64,000 nucleotides of DNA from Streptomyces brasiliensis (GTDB taxonomy: Bacteria; Actinomycetota; Actinomycetes; Streptomycetales; Streptomycetaceae): NCBI RefSeq assembly GCF_014647875.1, contig NZ_BMQA01000019.1, forward strand, positions 1-64,000, written 5' to 3'. The notes beneath the pieces were generated by a model. That model worked only from the letters and a program-made list of their open reading frames with translations. It did not search any database and had not been told where the DNA came from. Each line of letters starts with the position of its first letter. Within the stretch, counting starts at the first letter, position 1. Both the position numbers and the translations under genes were made by a program. Positions 1 through 9,406 of this stretch are shown here, piece by piece.

Positions 1-66
1 GATCTGGATCAAAGACCTCGCTCAGACCACCACTTGATCACGATTCAATACGCGCCCTAAGAGTCA

Positions 67-83
67 TCACGTAATTCACGTGA
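67..83. promoter_or_regulatory. 17-bp inverted repeat upstream of the TMEM175-type gene
   Basis: TCACGT, five bases, ACGTGA: perfect 6-bp arms. It lies about 210 bp before the first gene and could be an operator. No other gene or element is visible in positions 1-295, and no regulator can be tied to the site from this window. Confidence 0.35.
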
Positions 84-295
84 CGTCCGATGCGGCGAAG
101 GCCTGGAGGCCGTCTGCCTGCCTTGATACCGGGTAGCCCCAGGCGGTCTGCCCGCCGCACGAGCCGGACGCCCAAGAGGCATCGCGTCCGCGCGCTCACC
201 CCCAACGACCGGCGGACCACCACACAACGGTTCCGGCGGCGCCGCCGGATATCGTGGCCGAGGTCTTGTCCGACCACCACCTAGCCTTCTGAACC

Positions 296-997
296 ATGGG
301 AAAGCGCCTCATGTCCAGACCCGATGACGAGCCGGAGCAGGGAAGCCGGCTATCGGAAACCACCCGGGTCGAAGCCTTCAGCGACGGGGTGTTCGCCATC
401 GTCATCACGCTGCTGGTGCTCGACCTGCAAAACCCTGCGCACACACCCGGAGGACTGCTCTCCGCCCTCGCCGCCCAGTGGCCCTCCTACCTGGCGTTCT
501 TCATGTCCTTCGTCTACGTGGGCGTCATCTGGCTCAACCACCACGCGCTCTTCCAGCGCATCGGCCACGTCGACCGAGGCCTGCACTGGGTGAACCTCGG
601 GATCCTGCTGGGCGCCGTGGTCATGCCGTTCCCGACCGCGATCCTCGCCGAAGCACTGGCCCAGGACGCCACGGGCCGGGACGCCCAGGTCGCCGTGGCT
701 CTATACGCGATCGCAGCGGCCTTGATGTCGGCCACCTGGTGGGCGGCATTCCGCTACCTGCGCAGCCGACCGCACCTGTGGGAGCCCGACGTGGAGCCGT
801 CCTACATGCAGGCACAGCGATTCAGGCCTCTCACCGGCATGGCGCTGTACACGATCAGCGGTCTCGCCGGCTGGTTGGTCAGCCCGTGGGCGGGCATGAC
901 CTGCATCATGATCATGATCGTCTACCATGCGGTGACCAGCGAAGGGCTCCCCGCACGGGGAGTAAAGCGCCGACCCCGCCGCTCCCGTCCCGCTTGA
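296..997 (+). CDS. TMEM175/DUF1211 family membrane protein
   Basis: This is a 233-residue integral membrane protein of the TMEM175 (DUF1211) family, whose bacterial members are potassium-permeable channels built from subunits with one six-helix repeat. The family signature FSDGVFAIVITLLVLDL lies near residues 25-41, in the first membrane helix. Further hydrophobic segments lie around residues 60-78, 95-115, 135-155 and 180-215, which fits the single-repeat bacterial form. A basic tail (RRPRRSRPA) follows the last helix. The start at 296 is the first ATG after a stop-rich stretch; ATG 311 is a possible internal alternative. Nothing next to it hints at a partner. The family is clear, but ion selectivity is known only from studied members. 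Confidence 0.85.
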   Translation: MGKRLMSRPDDEPEQGSRLSETTRVEAFSDGVFAIVITLLVLDLQNPAHTPGGLLSALAAQWPSYLAFFMSFVYVGVIWLNHHALFQRIGHVDRGLHWVNLGILLGAVVMPFPTAILAEALAQDATGRDAQVAVALYAIAAALMSATWWAAFRYLRSRPHLWEPDVEPSYMQAQRFRPLTGMALYTISGLAGWLVSPWAGMTCIMIMIVYHAVTSEGLPARGVKRRPRRSRPA

Positions 998-999
998 CC

Positions 1000-1476
1000 A
1001 TTCGGCGACCAGCAACGCTCCGTACGCCGGACAGGACACTCCGACCGTCGCGGAGACCGCCCTCACCCACTCGAGCAGCGAAGCGGCGGCGGCCAGTTCA
1101 CCCGCGACCACGTGTACGGCGATCCGTGCGGACAGGCCGAGGGGCAGCGTGGTGAGGCGGCCGCTCTCCCGGGCGAGCCGGATGTGCCGGTCGGCGAGCA
1201 GGAGAAAGGTTTCGTCGTCCCACAGGCTCACTCCATGAGGGTGGCGAGCCAGAGCCGGCGCAGACCCTCGTCCTCGGAGAGGCCCGGCCCACGGAACGCT
1301 TTCAGCGCCGGTCGCAGCCTCGGCACGCCGGCGGCGGCGCCGTCGAGGATCATCGTGGTCATGCCGTCCAAGAGCAGGTCGCTCGGGCGCAGGGGCTCTG
1401 CCGCCGGTGGTGCCGAACGTGCGGCGTCGGCCGCTTCGAGTTGGCCGATGCCTGTGACGATCGGGGTGGTGAACAA
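1000..1476 (-). pseudogene. Relic of a LuxR-type ATPase regulator
   Basis: Two frames read from 1476 downwards give continuous resemblance to the middle (TPR-like) part of large LuxR-family ATPase regulators. First comes a stretch ending EDEGLRRLWLA (about 1240-1476). After a frame change it continues WDDETFLLLADRHIRLARESG and then AVHVVAGELAAAASLLEWV, down to about 1000. The same architecture is seen in the intact regulator at 32711-35485. Both the ATPase and HTH ends are missing, so this is a fragment with at least one frameshift. Confidence 0.6.
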
Positions 1477-1639
1477 CGCCGCGCAACCTCGATCAGGTTA
1501 TGGACCTCCGTTGTCGTGAGTGGTGTGTACAGCAAACGGAGACCGCCGCTTCGGCGAGGGCTGTCCCTCCGGGAGGAGGGAGACGTTGTGATCGAGCGGT
1601 CCGTCGACGAGGGCGGTGTAACGCTCGGGACCCCCATAC

Positions 1640-1816
1640 GAGTGGCTGCTTGCCGGGTTCGAGTTCGTCGTCGCCGTGGGCGACGGGGCTGCCGCCGGGC
1701 GGCACGGTGGCCTCGGCGAACCCGAGTGAACCGTTCGTGCCGTCCGCGGTGACCTCGACGGTGTAGGTGTCGCCCGCGAGCCCTCGCCGGACGCCCTCGG
1801 ACCGCCGTACGAACAC
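1640..1816 (-). pseudogene. Possible cupin-domain relic
   Basis: In the reverse frame starting at 1816 the text GDTYTVEVTADGTNGSLGF, followed by EATVPPGGSPVAH, resembles the first beta strands of quercetinase-like cupins. The pattern is then lost through a frame change and no metal-binding histidine motif can be followed. The match is short, so the assignment is tentative. The rest of 998-1865 shows only this fragment and the LuxR relic. Confidence 0.35.
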
Positions 1817-1865
1817 ACCGCCCCGCGCCGTCCACCTCGAGTCGTTCTCGTCGGGAACGGGGAAC

Positions 1866-3215
1866 TCATCTGCTGCTGCTTGGACTTCCGGAGGGGGGCG
1901 TCTCAGACGTGCTTGGGGGTCGGTGCAGGATGCTGTCGGGGTCGTAGCGCTTCCACAGTTCTCTGACGCGGGTGCCGGTCGGTCCGGGGTAGGCGCGGGT
2001 GAAGGTCGTGTCGTCGGGGGCGCTTTCGAAGTTCACGTACGCTCCGTCCGTGTGCGGGGCCAGGGTGTCCCAGACCGCGGACAGGGCGGGCCGGTCGTGG
2101 GGTGGGAACATCGAGGCGATGACCAGCGTCTCCTGGTGGCGGTGGGTGAAGGCGGTGGCGGCCGGGTCCGGGTCGCCGGCCGCGCCGCCGAGTGAGCGCA
2201 GCTGGATGAGGGCCGGGTCGGGGCCCGTCGCCGCTGTCACGAGGGCACGGGCCGCGTCGGGGGTGATGTCGGTGAGGAGTCCGTTGGTGGTGGTGGACGG
2301 CATCTGCCCGGTGTTGCGGTGCAGGTGGGCGGTGGAGACCAGGTCCGTGTAGGGCACGATGTGGGCCTGCTGGACGGTGACTTCGCCGATGCCGAGGAGC
2401 GGCTGGAGGGCTTGTTGGATGGTGGCAGGGTTGTCCGAGGCCACGACCGCCGTGATGACGGCGAGCGGTGTCGTGCCGTGGGAGGCCAGTATCACTTTCG
2501 TCGACAGTTCGCGTGGTGCCTGGGCCATGACGTCGCTCCAGCCCTGCAGGGTCTCGCCGGCCGGGTCCACGCGCGCGACGAGTTGGGCGAATCCGACGTC
2601 ACGGAGTTCGGTGGCTTCGATCTCGAAGGCCACCGCGATGCCGGCGCCGGCTCCGGCGCCGCGCATCACCCACAGCAGATCCGGGTCGTTGACGGGGTCG
2701 GCGCGGACCTGGGTGCCGTCGGGCAGCACCACCTCGACCGCGCGGACGTGGTCGACGGTGAGTCCGTAGTGCCGTACGAGCCATCCGATGCCGCCGGCTG
2801 TGGCCAGGCCACCGACTCCGACGTTGCCGTGGTCGCCGGAGCTGATGGCCAGGCCGTGCGGGGCGAGTGCCTGGGCGACCTGGGCCCAGCGCGCACCCGC
2901 CTCCACGCGTACCAGGCGTGCGTCGCGGTCGAGCACGTCGACCCGGCGCATCTCACTGAGGTCGATGACGAGCCCGCCGTTGTTCGTGGCGCTGCCGGAC
3001 AGGCCGTGCCCGCCGCTGCGGACCGCGAGCGGGAGCTGCTGCTCGCGGGCCAGCCGCAGTGCCGAGGCGACATCGGCGGCGGATTCGGCGAGGACGACCG
3101 CTGCCGGGCGGCCGGTAGTGGTGTACGTGGAGCGAAGCAGGGGGTAGCGGCGGTCGTCGGGGGTGATGATCTTGCCGGCGAGGTCGGTCGGCGATGTGCC
3201 GAGGGTTGTGGTCAT
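1866..3215 (-). CDS. FAD-binding PCMH/berberine-bridge-type oxidoreductase
   Basis: A 449-residue flavoprotein oxidase or dehydrogenase of the vanillyl-alcohol-oxidase/berberine-bridge superfamily. The FAD-binding PCMH domain covers about residues 35-210. The motif SGGHGLSG (around residues 66-73) holds the histidine that usually forms the 8-alpha-histidyl FAD bond. The second covalent site of bicovalent members, a Cys just after the glycine-rich loop, is not apparent: this region reads VRHYGLTVD. The C-terminal BBE segment is recognisable (AYVNFES near 400, then RYDPDSILH), followed by a Ser/Pro-rich tail. Its ATG overlaps the stop of the LLM monooxygenase gene upstream in an ATGA junction, so the two are probably translationally coupled. 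The substrate is unknown; known relatives oxidise sugars, alkaloids or polyketides. Confidence 0.85.
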   Translation of the reverse strand: MTTTLGTSPTDLAGKIITPDDRRYPLLRSTYTTTGRPAAVVLAESAADVASALRLAREQQLPLAVRSGGHGLSGSATNNGGLVIDLSEMRRVDVLDRDARLVRVEAGARWAQVAQALAPHGLAISSGDHGNVGVGGLATAGGIGWLVRHYGLTVDHVRAVEVVLPDGTQVRADPVNDPDLLWVMRGAGAGAGIAVAFEIEATELRDVGFAQLVARVDPAGETLQGWSDVMAQAPRELSTKVILASHGTTPLAVITAVVASDNPATIQQALQPLLGIGEVTVQQAHIVPYTDLVSTAHLHRNTGQMPSTTTNGLLTDITPDAARALVTAATGPDPALIQLRSLGGAAGDPDPAATAFTHRHQETLVIASMFPPHDRPALSAVWDTLAPHTDGAYVNFESAPDDTTFTRAYPGPTGTRVRELWKRYDPDSILHRPPSTSETPPSGSPSSSR

Positions 3216-4114
3216 CGTCCGTTCCTCATGGCTTCGACGTGTTCACGGACAGCGGGAGCGACCTCGGAGGCGAAGAGCGCGAGCTGATTCTCAGGGTTCA
3301 CCGTGGGCCAGAACACGAAGGTGTCGAAGCCGAGGACGACGGCCCACTCGGTGAGCGTGTCCACCCACCGGTGCACGTCGCCGACGAGGCCCTGGCCACC
3401 CCGGCCGCCCGCGCCGATGGCGCCGATCACGTTGTAGATACGGCGGATCGATTCCGGGGCGCGTCCCGCGGCAGTGGCTGCTTCGTCGATGATCTCCTGG
3501 CGGGAGGGCACCTCGTCCGGTGGGACGTAGATGTTCAGCGGGGAGACCCAGCCGTCGGCCGAACGGCCCGTCACGGCCAGCATTTTGCGCTTCTGGGCGC
3601 CGAGCCAGAGCTCGACGGGCCTGGGTGGCAGCGGACCGGCCTGGTAGCCGGTCACCGAGTGATGGGGGCTCTGGAGCCGTACGGTGGTTCCGGCGAGGGC
3701 GCGGCGCATGAGCTCGAGCGATTCCTCGGTGAAGGCGACCATCTGATCGCCGCGCCGGGGCGTGCCGCCCATCGAGGCGATGGCCTCGGCGAAGGCACCG
3801 CCGCCGACGCCGAGCTGGATCCGTCCGTCGGTGAGGACGCTGAGCGAGGCGGCGGCCTTCGCGAGCATGGTCGGTGGGCGTAGTTGCAGGTCGGCGACGT
3901 CGGTGAAGAACGAGATGCGATCGGTGACGGCGGCGAGGTTGCTGATCAGGGTCCAGGTGTCGAGATATCCCGGCTGGTAGGGGTGGTCCTGGACGGCGAG
4001 GTGGTCCAGGCCGCTGTTCTCGGCCTGGCGTGTGAGGCGCCGGGTCAGGTCCAGTGACCCGGCCGCCGGATCCAGGCTGAGCCCGAAGGAGAGGGAGCGT
4101 CCGTAGTCGGTCAT
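3212..4114 (-). CDS. LLM-class flavin-dependent oxidoreductase
   Basis: A 300-residue luciferase-like monooxygenase/F420-dependent reductase fold protein. The family pattern is clear: GLDHLAVQDHPYQPGYLDTW near residues 35-54, TDRISFFTDV, then LTDGRIQLGVGGG near residues 95-107 with the usual following helix. The C-terminal part keeps the IGAIG...VVLGFDTFVFWP barrel strands. It could use FMN or F420; the sequence alone does not decide. It is the first gene of a two-gene unit with the FAD oxidoreductase, sharing a 4-bp start/stop overlap, and is divergent from the HxlR regulator at 4207. An AT-rich palindrome lies between the two promoters. Confidence 0.85.
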   Translation of the reverse strand: MTDYGRSLSFGLSLDPAAGSLDLTRRLTRQAENSGLDHLAVQDHPYQPGYLDTWTLISNLAAVTDRISFFTDVADLQLRPPTMLAKAAASLSVLTDGRIQLGVGGGAFAEAIASMGGTPRRGDQMVAFTEESLELMRRALAGTTVRLQSPHHSVTGYQAGPLPPRPVELWLGAQKRKMLAVTGRSADGWVSPLNIYVPPDEVPSRQEIIDEAATAAGRAPESIRRIYNVIGAIGAGGRGGQGLVGDVHRWVDTLTEWAVVLGFDTFVFWPTVNPENQLALFASEVAPAVREHVEAMRNGR

Positions 4115-4164
4115 GCGTCCACAGTGCGGCGGACGGCTCCGCCCGACAAAGCTTGGGTAAGGTG

Positions 4165-4179
4165 CTAATATTTAATTAG
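4165..4179. promoter_or_regulatory. Palindrome between LLM operon and HxlR gene
   Basis: CTAAT-ATTTA-ATTAG, a perfect 5-bp inverted repeat in an AT-rich island that stands out from the GC-rich surroundings. It is 28 bp upstream of the HxlR gene start and about 50 bp from the divergent LLM start, a typical operator position for an HxlR regulator controlling itself and its neighbour. Confidence 0.55.
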
Positions 4180-4206
4180 TAGCTTGAATTCAGGAGAGGC
4201 AGAGAA

Positions 4207-4578
4207 GTGATCAACACCCAGTCCCAGATCCAAACCCTGCACCTGGAGCGCAGCTCGATCCACGACGACTCCTGCCCGAGGTTCCAGGGCGCCCTCGAGC
4301 TGGTCGGACGCCGCTGGACGGGATCGATCCTGGCGGCCGCCGCCCAGGGTGCGCGCCGCTTCGGCGAGTTCCGGGCCCTGATCGACGGCATCTCCGACCG
4401 GCTGCTCGCCCAGCGCCTGAAGGAACTCGAGGCCGAGGGACTCATCGACCGGACCGTGATCCCCAGCACGCCGGTGCAGGTCCGTTACGGCCTGACCGCG
4501 GAAGGCCACGCCCTGTTGGCCGCCCTGCAGCCGCTGGTGCAGTGGAGCGCAGGGCGTGCCGCCCGGCGGGCGCGCTAG
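4207..4578 (+). CDS. HxlR-family transcriptional regulator
   Basis: A 123-residue winged-helix regulator of the HxlR (DUF24) family. The family signature runs from CPRFQGALELVGRRWTGSIL (about residues 23-42) through the recognition helix ISDRLLAQRLKELEAEGLI (about 64-82) to the wing region VRYGLTAEGHALL. The Cys near residue 23 is at the position that serves as the redox or electrophile sensor in YodB/HypR-type members. Translation starts at GTG 4207 after an AGGAG site about ten bases upstream. It is divergent from the two flavoenzyme genes and probably controls them through the palindrome at 4165-4179. That regulatory link is inferred from layout. Confidence 0.85.
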   Translation: MINTQSQIQTLHLERSSIHDDSCPRFQGALELVGRRWTGSILAAAAQGARRFGEFRALIDGISDRLLAQRLKELEAEGLIDRTVIPSTPVQVRYGLTAEGHALLAALQPLVQWSAGRAARRAR

Positions 4579-5219
4579 CGGGGCGCCACAGTCGGACGCG
4601 CACCGCTCCCGTGGTCTGTTCGGGGACTCGACCAGTGACTCGGCCGGAGTTCCCCCCAGGGTGCGGCCGGGGTCACACCCTGGGACAGCGACCATGGAGG
4701 GCCTGTCGGCGGTCTGCGAGCTGCACCCCGTGCAGGCGGCGTTCGCCCCCACGACGCGTGCCTGTCCGAACATCCGTGAGGCCATTCGCGAAGTGACAGC
4801 GGAGAGTTGACGATGCAGCCGTGGCCGTGGCGAGCGCCGATCCGCGTACCACCGACTCCACTGCCCGGGTCGGCGCGCCGACGACGATGGCGGAACTCGC
4901 CGCCGATCCCGTCGTAACGCGAACGCCTGACCTTCGTACGGGAGGCCCTGCTCCCGAGTGATTACGGCTACCGGGTCGAGGGCGGCAGGGGCGGCCGGGA
5001 GACGTCCGGGGCGCGTTCCGAACCGACCGCACGCGGCACTTGAAGCCCGAGCTCCTGCTGGACCAGTACGGCATCAGCGATGTTGCCCACCCCGCCACCC
5101 CTCACGGCAGCAAGCAAATCGTCCTCGAGCCGTGCGTCCTCGCTGCCGCGCCCGCCGCCCCTGCCTGGATCATCTGCATGTCTACTCGGAGCCGAAAGTG
5201 CCGCTGAGTCGGATGCCGT
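4579..5219. other. No recognisable gene
   Basis: About 640 bases between the HxlR gene and the broken MmyB-type regulator. Reading frames here are interrupted or low in complexity. One plus-strand stretch near 5040-5130 (KPELLLDQYGISDVAHPATP) looks protein-like and may be a relic, but I could not assign it to a family. Confidence 0.4.
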
Positions 5220-6116
5220 TCAGCCGCGCCGTGACTGCTCGTCCCTTTCCTCTCCTGCCGTCTCCGTCGGCCCGGTGGGCAGCTCGGTGGCGGCCCAACC
5301 GGTCAGGAAGGCCAGGGCCTGTGCGCTCGGTGAGTCGGGTTCCGCCGTGTACACGAGCAGGCTCTGGTCCGCGGACCCCCGTACGTCAAGCACTTGGAAG
5401 TCCAGGTTCAACTCCCCGGCGACCGGGTGGACGAAGTCCTTGCGTCCCTGTCGCTGGGACCGGACCCGGTGGTCGGACCATCAGCGGCGGAAGTCGGGGT
5501 CCTTCACGGAGAGTTCCCCGACGAGACGGGCGAGTTCGGGATCGTTCGGATAGCGGCCGGCGTCCATGCGGAGGTAGGCCACGCACTCCTGAGCGACTCT
5601 CTCCCAGTTCGCGTATCGCCCGCGGACCTCGGGGTCGAGGAAGGTGAGCCAGATGTGGTTGCGCCGCCTGGCAGGCTGCTTCGAGTAGTCGGTGAACAGC
5701 GCAGCGCTCAGACTGTTCCACGCCAGGATGTCCATGCGGCGGCCCAGCACGAGTGCGGGGATGTTCACCATGCTGTCCAGGAGGACCCGGGTGGCCCGTG
5801 ACACCTGTTGACTTCTCTTTTCGGCCGGCCGCGCCCCACCGGAGATACCGGCCTCGGCAGCACAGCGCAGGAGGTACTCCTCCTCATCGGGGCGCAGCTC
5901 AAGTGCCCTGGCCAGGGCCGTGAGGATGGTGGTCGAGGCCGACTTCACGCGGCCCTGTTCAAGCCGCACGATGTAGTCCACGCTCACGCCCGCCAGCGAG
6001 GCGAGTTCCTCACGCCGCAGTCCAGGCACCCGGCGGTGGCCGCTCGTGGGCAGGCCCAGTTGGTCCGGGCTGAGCCGGGCACGGCATGCGCGCAGGTATT
6101 CACCGAGTTCTGTCAC
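5220..6116 (-). pseudogene. MmyB-type XRE regulator with in-frame TGA
   Basis: The gene encodes an N-terminal XRE helix-turn-helix (LASLAGVSVDYIVRLEQGRV, about residues 36-55) followed by the MmyB-like ligand-binding domain (ALVLGRRMDILAWNSLSAAL; RGRYANWERVA). It stops after RELSVKDPDFRR-like text at codon 212, a TGA at positions 5483-5481. The same frame then continues without another stop through WSDHRV, GELNLDFQVLDV and SLLVYTAEPDSPSAQAL to a stop at 5222-5220, which is the normal end of this family. So it is a full-length 298-codon gene with one nonsense codon. The TGA sits where relatives have Trp or Leu before a conserved Trp, and TGG to TGA is a single change. It lies 30 bp downstream of the SDR gene, so it would have been the last gene of the MFS-SDR unit. 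Confidence 0.85.
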
Positions 6117-6146
6117 GGCGACTCCTTCCCCTGTGACCTGTACGAG

Positions 6147-7010
<864 letters not shown>

Positions 7011-7044
7011 GTCATTACCTCTCATGTATTCGATGCTAGAAAAA

Positions 7045-8292
7045 TCAGGCTGGATACCGTGAACTCGGACGCACCGCGAGGACCCCCGCGACCACGGCGA
7101 GCAGGGCCACCAGGAACCCGAACCACGAAAAGGCGGCTGCGACACCGAAGTGGGAAGCGGCGGCGCCCAGGGCGACCACCGGCACACTCACGGCAAGGTA
7201 GGCCAGGGCGAAGAATCCCGGCAGGAGCTGGGGCCGGTCGCCGGACCTCACCGCCGCCGTCACGGCGCTCGTGGACCCCATGAACGTCAGGCCGAAGCCC
7301 GCACCGGTGATCGCGGCTCCGAGGAAGAACAGCGTGGTGTGAGCCATGTCGTACCCGGCTACGGACGCCCCGAGCCCGGCTACGAGCAGCCCGCACCCCG
7401 TCACCGACGCCGTCCGGTCGCTCAGTCTTCGCAGCAGCATCGGGGCGATACCGCCGCAGCCCTGTACCACCAGGATGACCAGTGAGGACAGAGCCCTGTC
7501 GTGAGTGTGCAGGAGGCCGGCGACGAGGTCGACGCCCAGCGCCAGGTACAGTCCGACGACACTCCAGCCGACCGTCACGAGAGGTGCCACTCTCAACAGG
7601 ATCCTGCGCGACCCTGCTCCCAGCCGCGGCACCCGGGGGCGCCAGGACCGGAGCTGTTGCTGCTCCGGCTGCCAGGCGGGGATGGCCCGCACCAGCACGA
7701 GTCCGCAGACCGACAGCACGGTCAGTACGACGAACGGGGTGACCAGTGGCGCCGGACCGTACTGCGCGGCGAGGCCGGAGAACACCGCGCCCAGCGCGAT
7801 ACCGGTCGAGGTTGCCGTGCTGTTGGCCGCCGCCGCGGCCCGGTGACTGCGGTCCGGGTGGAGATCGGCCAGCGCCGAGCCCGCGCTGCTGGTGAGCAGC
7901 CCGACCGCGACGCCCTGGACCAAGCGGGCCAGGCACAGGGCCCAGGCTCCGGTGGCCAGGAGGAACGTCAGGAAGCTGAGCACCAGGGTGGCCTGCGCCA
8001 GGACGATCGTCCGTCGGGTGCCCAGGTGCGCGGCCAGGCCTCCTGCGAACAGAAGAGTCAAGATCGCACCGAGGGCGTAGCAGGCGTAGACGATCGTCGA
8101 GGTGGTCGTACCGAAGTGCCATTGCTGCTGGTAGAGGCCGTACAGCGGAGACGGCACGCTGCTGGCGGCCATGACCACGAAAACCACGGCGACCACGCCG
8201 CCGAAGTGCCAGGGCTGGTGTGGTCGGTGGCGGTGGATCGTACTGTGTGCGCGCTCCCGGACCTGGAGGGCGGCCGGTTTGCCGGCGTTCAT
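7045..8292 (-). CDS. MFS transporter
   Basis: A 415-residue major facilitator protein with about twelve hydrophobic helices. The loop 2-3 signature is GGLAAHLGTRRTI near residues 82-94. RLVQGVAVGLLTSSAGSAL in the N-terminal half is like drug exporters of the DHA1 type, and the central loop carries RLSDRTASVTG. The start is uncertain: ATG 8292 has AGGA four bases upstream, and ATG 8304 is the alternative. Downstream genes encode an SDR and a broken MmyB-type regulator, a common regulator-oxidoreductase-exporter arrangement. The exported compound cannot be told from sequence. Confidence 0.85.
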   Translation of the reverse strand: MNAGKPAALQVRERAHSTIHRHRPHQPWHFGGVVAVVFVVMAASSVPSPLYGLYQQQWHFGTTTSTIVYACYALGAILTLLFAGGLAAHLGTRRTIVLAQATLVLSFLTFLLATGAWALCLARLVQGVAVGLLTSSAGSALADLHPDRSHRAAAAANSTATSTGIALGAVFSGLAAQYGPAPLVTPFVVLTVLSVCGLVLVRAIPAWQPEQQQLRSWRPRVPRLGAGSRRILLRVAPLVTVGWSVVGLYLALGVDLVAGLLHTHDRALSSLVILVVQGCGGIAPMLLRRLSDRTASVTGCGLLVAGLGASVAGYDMAHTTLFFLGAAITGAGFGLTFMGSTSAVTAAVRSGDRPQLLPGFFALAYLAVSVPVVALGAAASHFGVAAAFSWFGFLVALLAVVAGVLAVRPSSRYPA

Positions 8293-8819
8293 GAGTCCTG
8301 ACATCTCCCATGGAATCGGGGGCGGTCGCCGGCGGTCGGCGCCGTGTGACATCCAGGGTCGTGGCGGAAAGCCGCGGCATACAGGGAGACCTTTTCCTGG
8401 GCAACCGTGCCTGGGAAAGCCAGTACCAGGCACGCGAGGTCCGGCCCTGTGCGAAGGCTGTTGCCAGGCTCCGGGCTGGTGCTGCGGTAGGCGGATTGCG
8501 ATCACGGCGCCGGCTCGCGGAATGGGGATGCGGTAGATCGGCGAAGTGCGTAGGGCCGGGACTTGCCGCGCCCGTCCCTCAGCCTGGTAAGAGCCATGCA
8601 CCGGCTGGAACCGGTCCCAGGACTGAGCGGACAGGGCCGGCCGCCGTTGGGTGGTCCAGATCGATCCCCGTTCGGCTCCCCGAGCCCGGCCGTGGCTCCG
8701 CTGTGCGTGCCGCACCGAGTACGGCAGGAGCCGGCAACTCAGGCGCACCGCCGGTCAGATGGTCCTGCGGGAGCGCCGAGGCCGTGGTGGAGGCCTCGGT
8801 GCGCCGTGACAAGCCCCGC
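8293..8819. other. No gene seen
   Basis: About 530 bases upstream of the MFS gene with no convincing coding signal on either strand. It presumably contains the MFS promoter. Confidence 0.4.
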
Positions 8820-8955
8820 TCAGGCGCGCGCCGGCCGGGCGTACAGACTCTTGCCGTCGCAGATGTACAGCACCTGACCGGTCACGGACCGGCTCGCGGG
8901 TGAGGCGAAGCAGCGCGGCCCGGGCCGCGTCGGCCGGTTCGCCGAGGGTGCCCAT
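8820..8955 (-). pseudogene. C-terminal relic of a short-chain dehydrogenase
   Basis: Reading the reverse strand from 8955, MGTLGEPADAARAAL passes by a one-base frame change into FASPASRSVTGQVLYICDGK and SLYARPARA, then a stop. This is the standard SDR C-terminus (GxPEDIAxAxxFLAS...VTGQxLxVDGG). The Rossmann and catalytic parts are absent upstream; 8956-9280 contains nothing I can recognise. Confidence 0.65.
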
Positions 8956-9280
8956 GGGCTGGGCCAGGCAGCAGCCGGCCTATGACCTCCTGGGGTCCGC
9001 ACCGCAGTAGTGGTGTGCGCCGTCCGCGAACTGCTCGACCGGACCGGAATGGCCCCCGGCGCAGTCGAGGCCCGGTTCGGCGGCTCCTCGTACGGCGGTC
9101 TTCGCTCGCCCAACGCGTCCTGCAGCGGTCGGCGTCCCCCGCCAGCCGGTCTTCACCGTCGAGAACGCCTGCGTGAGCGGCGCCTCCGCCGGCTCAGACG
9201 CTGGTCCTGCGCCGATACAGGCATGTCGCCCCGTTCGGCGTTCGCAAATGCCCGGCAGGAAAGACTGCCCAGTCAAGGGT

Positions 9281-9299
9281 TACTTACTTATAGTTAGTA
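9281..9299. promoter_or_regulatory. 19-bp imperfect palindrome before the azoreductase
   Basis: TACTTACTT-A-TAGTTAGTA: seven of nine arm positions pair. It is an AT-rich operator-like site 108 bp upstream of the azoreductase start. HxlR-type regulators such as YodB bind TTACTA-like dyads before azoreductase genes, so this is a candidate site for a regulator of that type. Confidence 0.55.
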
Positions 9300-9406
9300 G
9301 ATTACGGATGCTTTGAGGGGTCGGTGTCTGCGGCCGCACAGTGAAACACGTGCCGCCTCTGCCGGCGGCCATGAAAGACCACGCCCTACACACCTGGAAC
9401 CTCACT

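Noticed and set aside
4830..5180. Relic gene between HxlR and MmyB genes
   Set aside because: Some text looks protein-like, but the frame breaks repeatedly and I could not name a family.
9010..9280. Possible gene divergent from azoR
   Set aside because: Frames look protein-like in places but have no ribosome site and no recognisable family.
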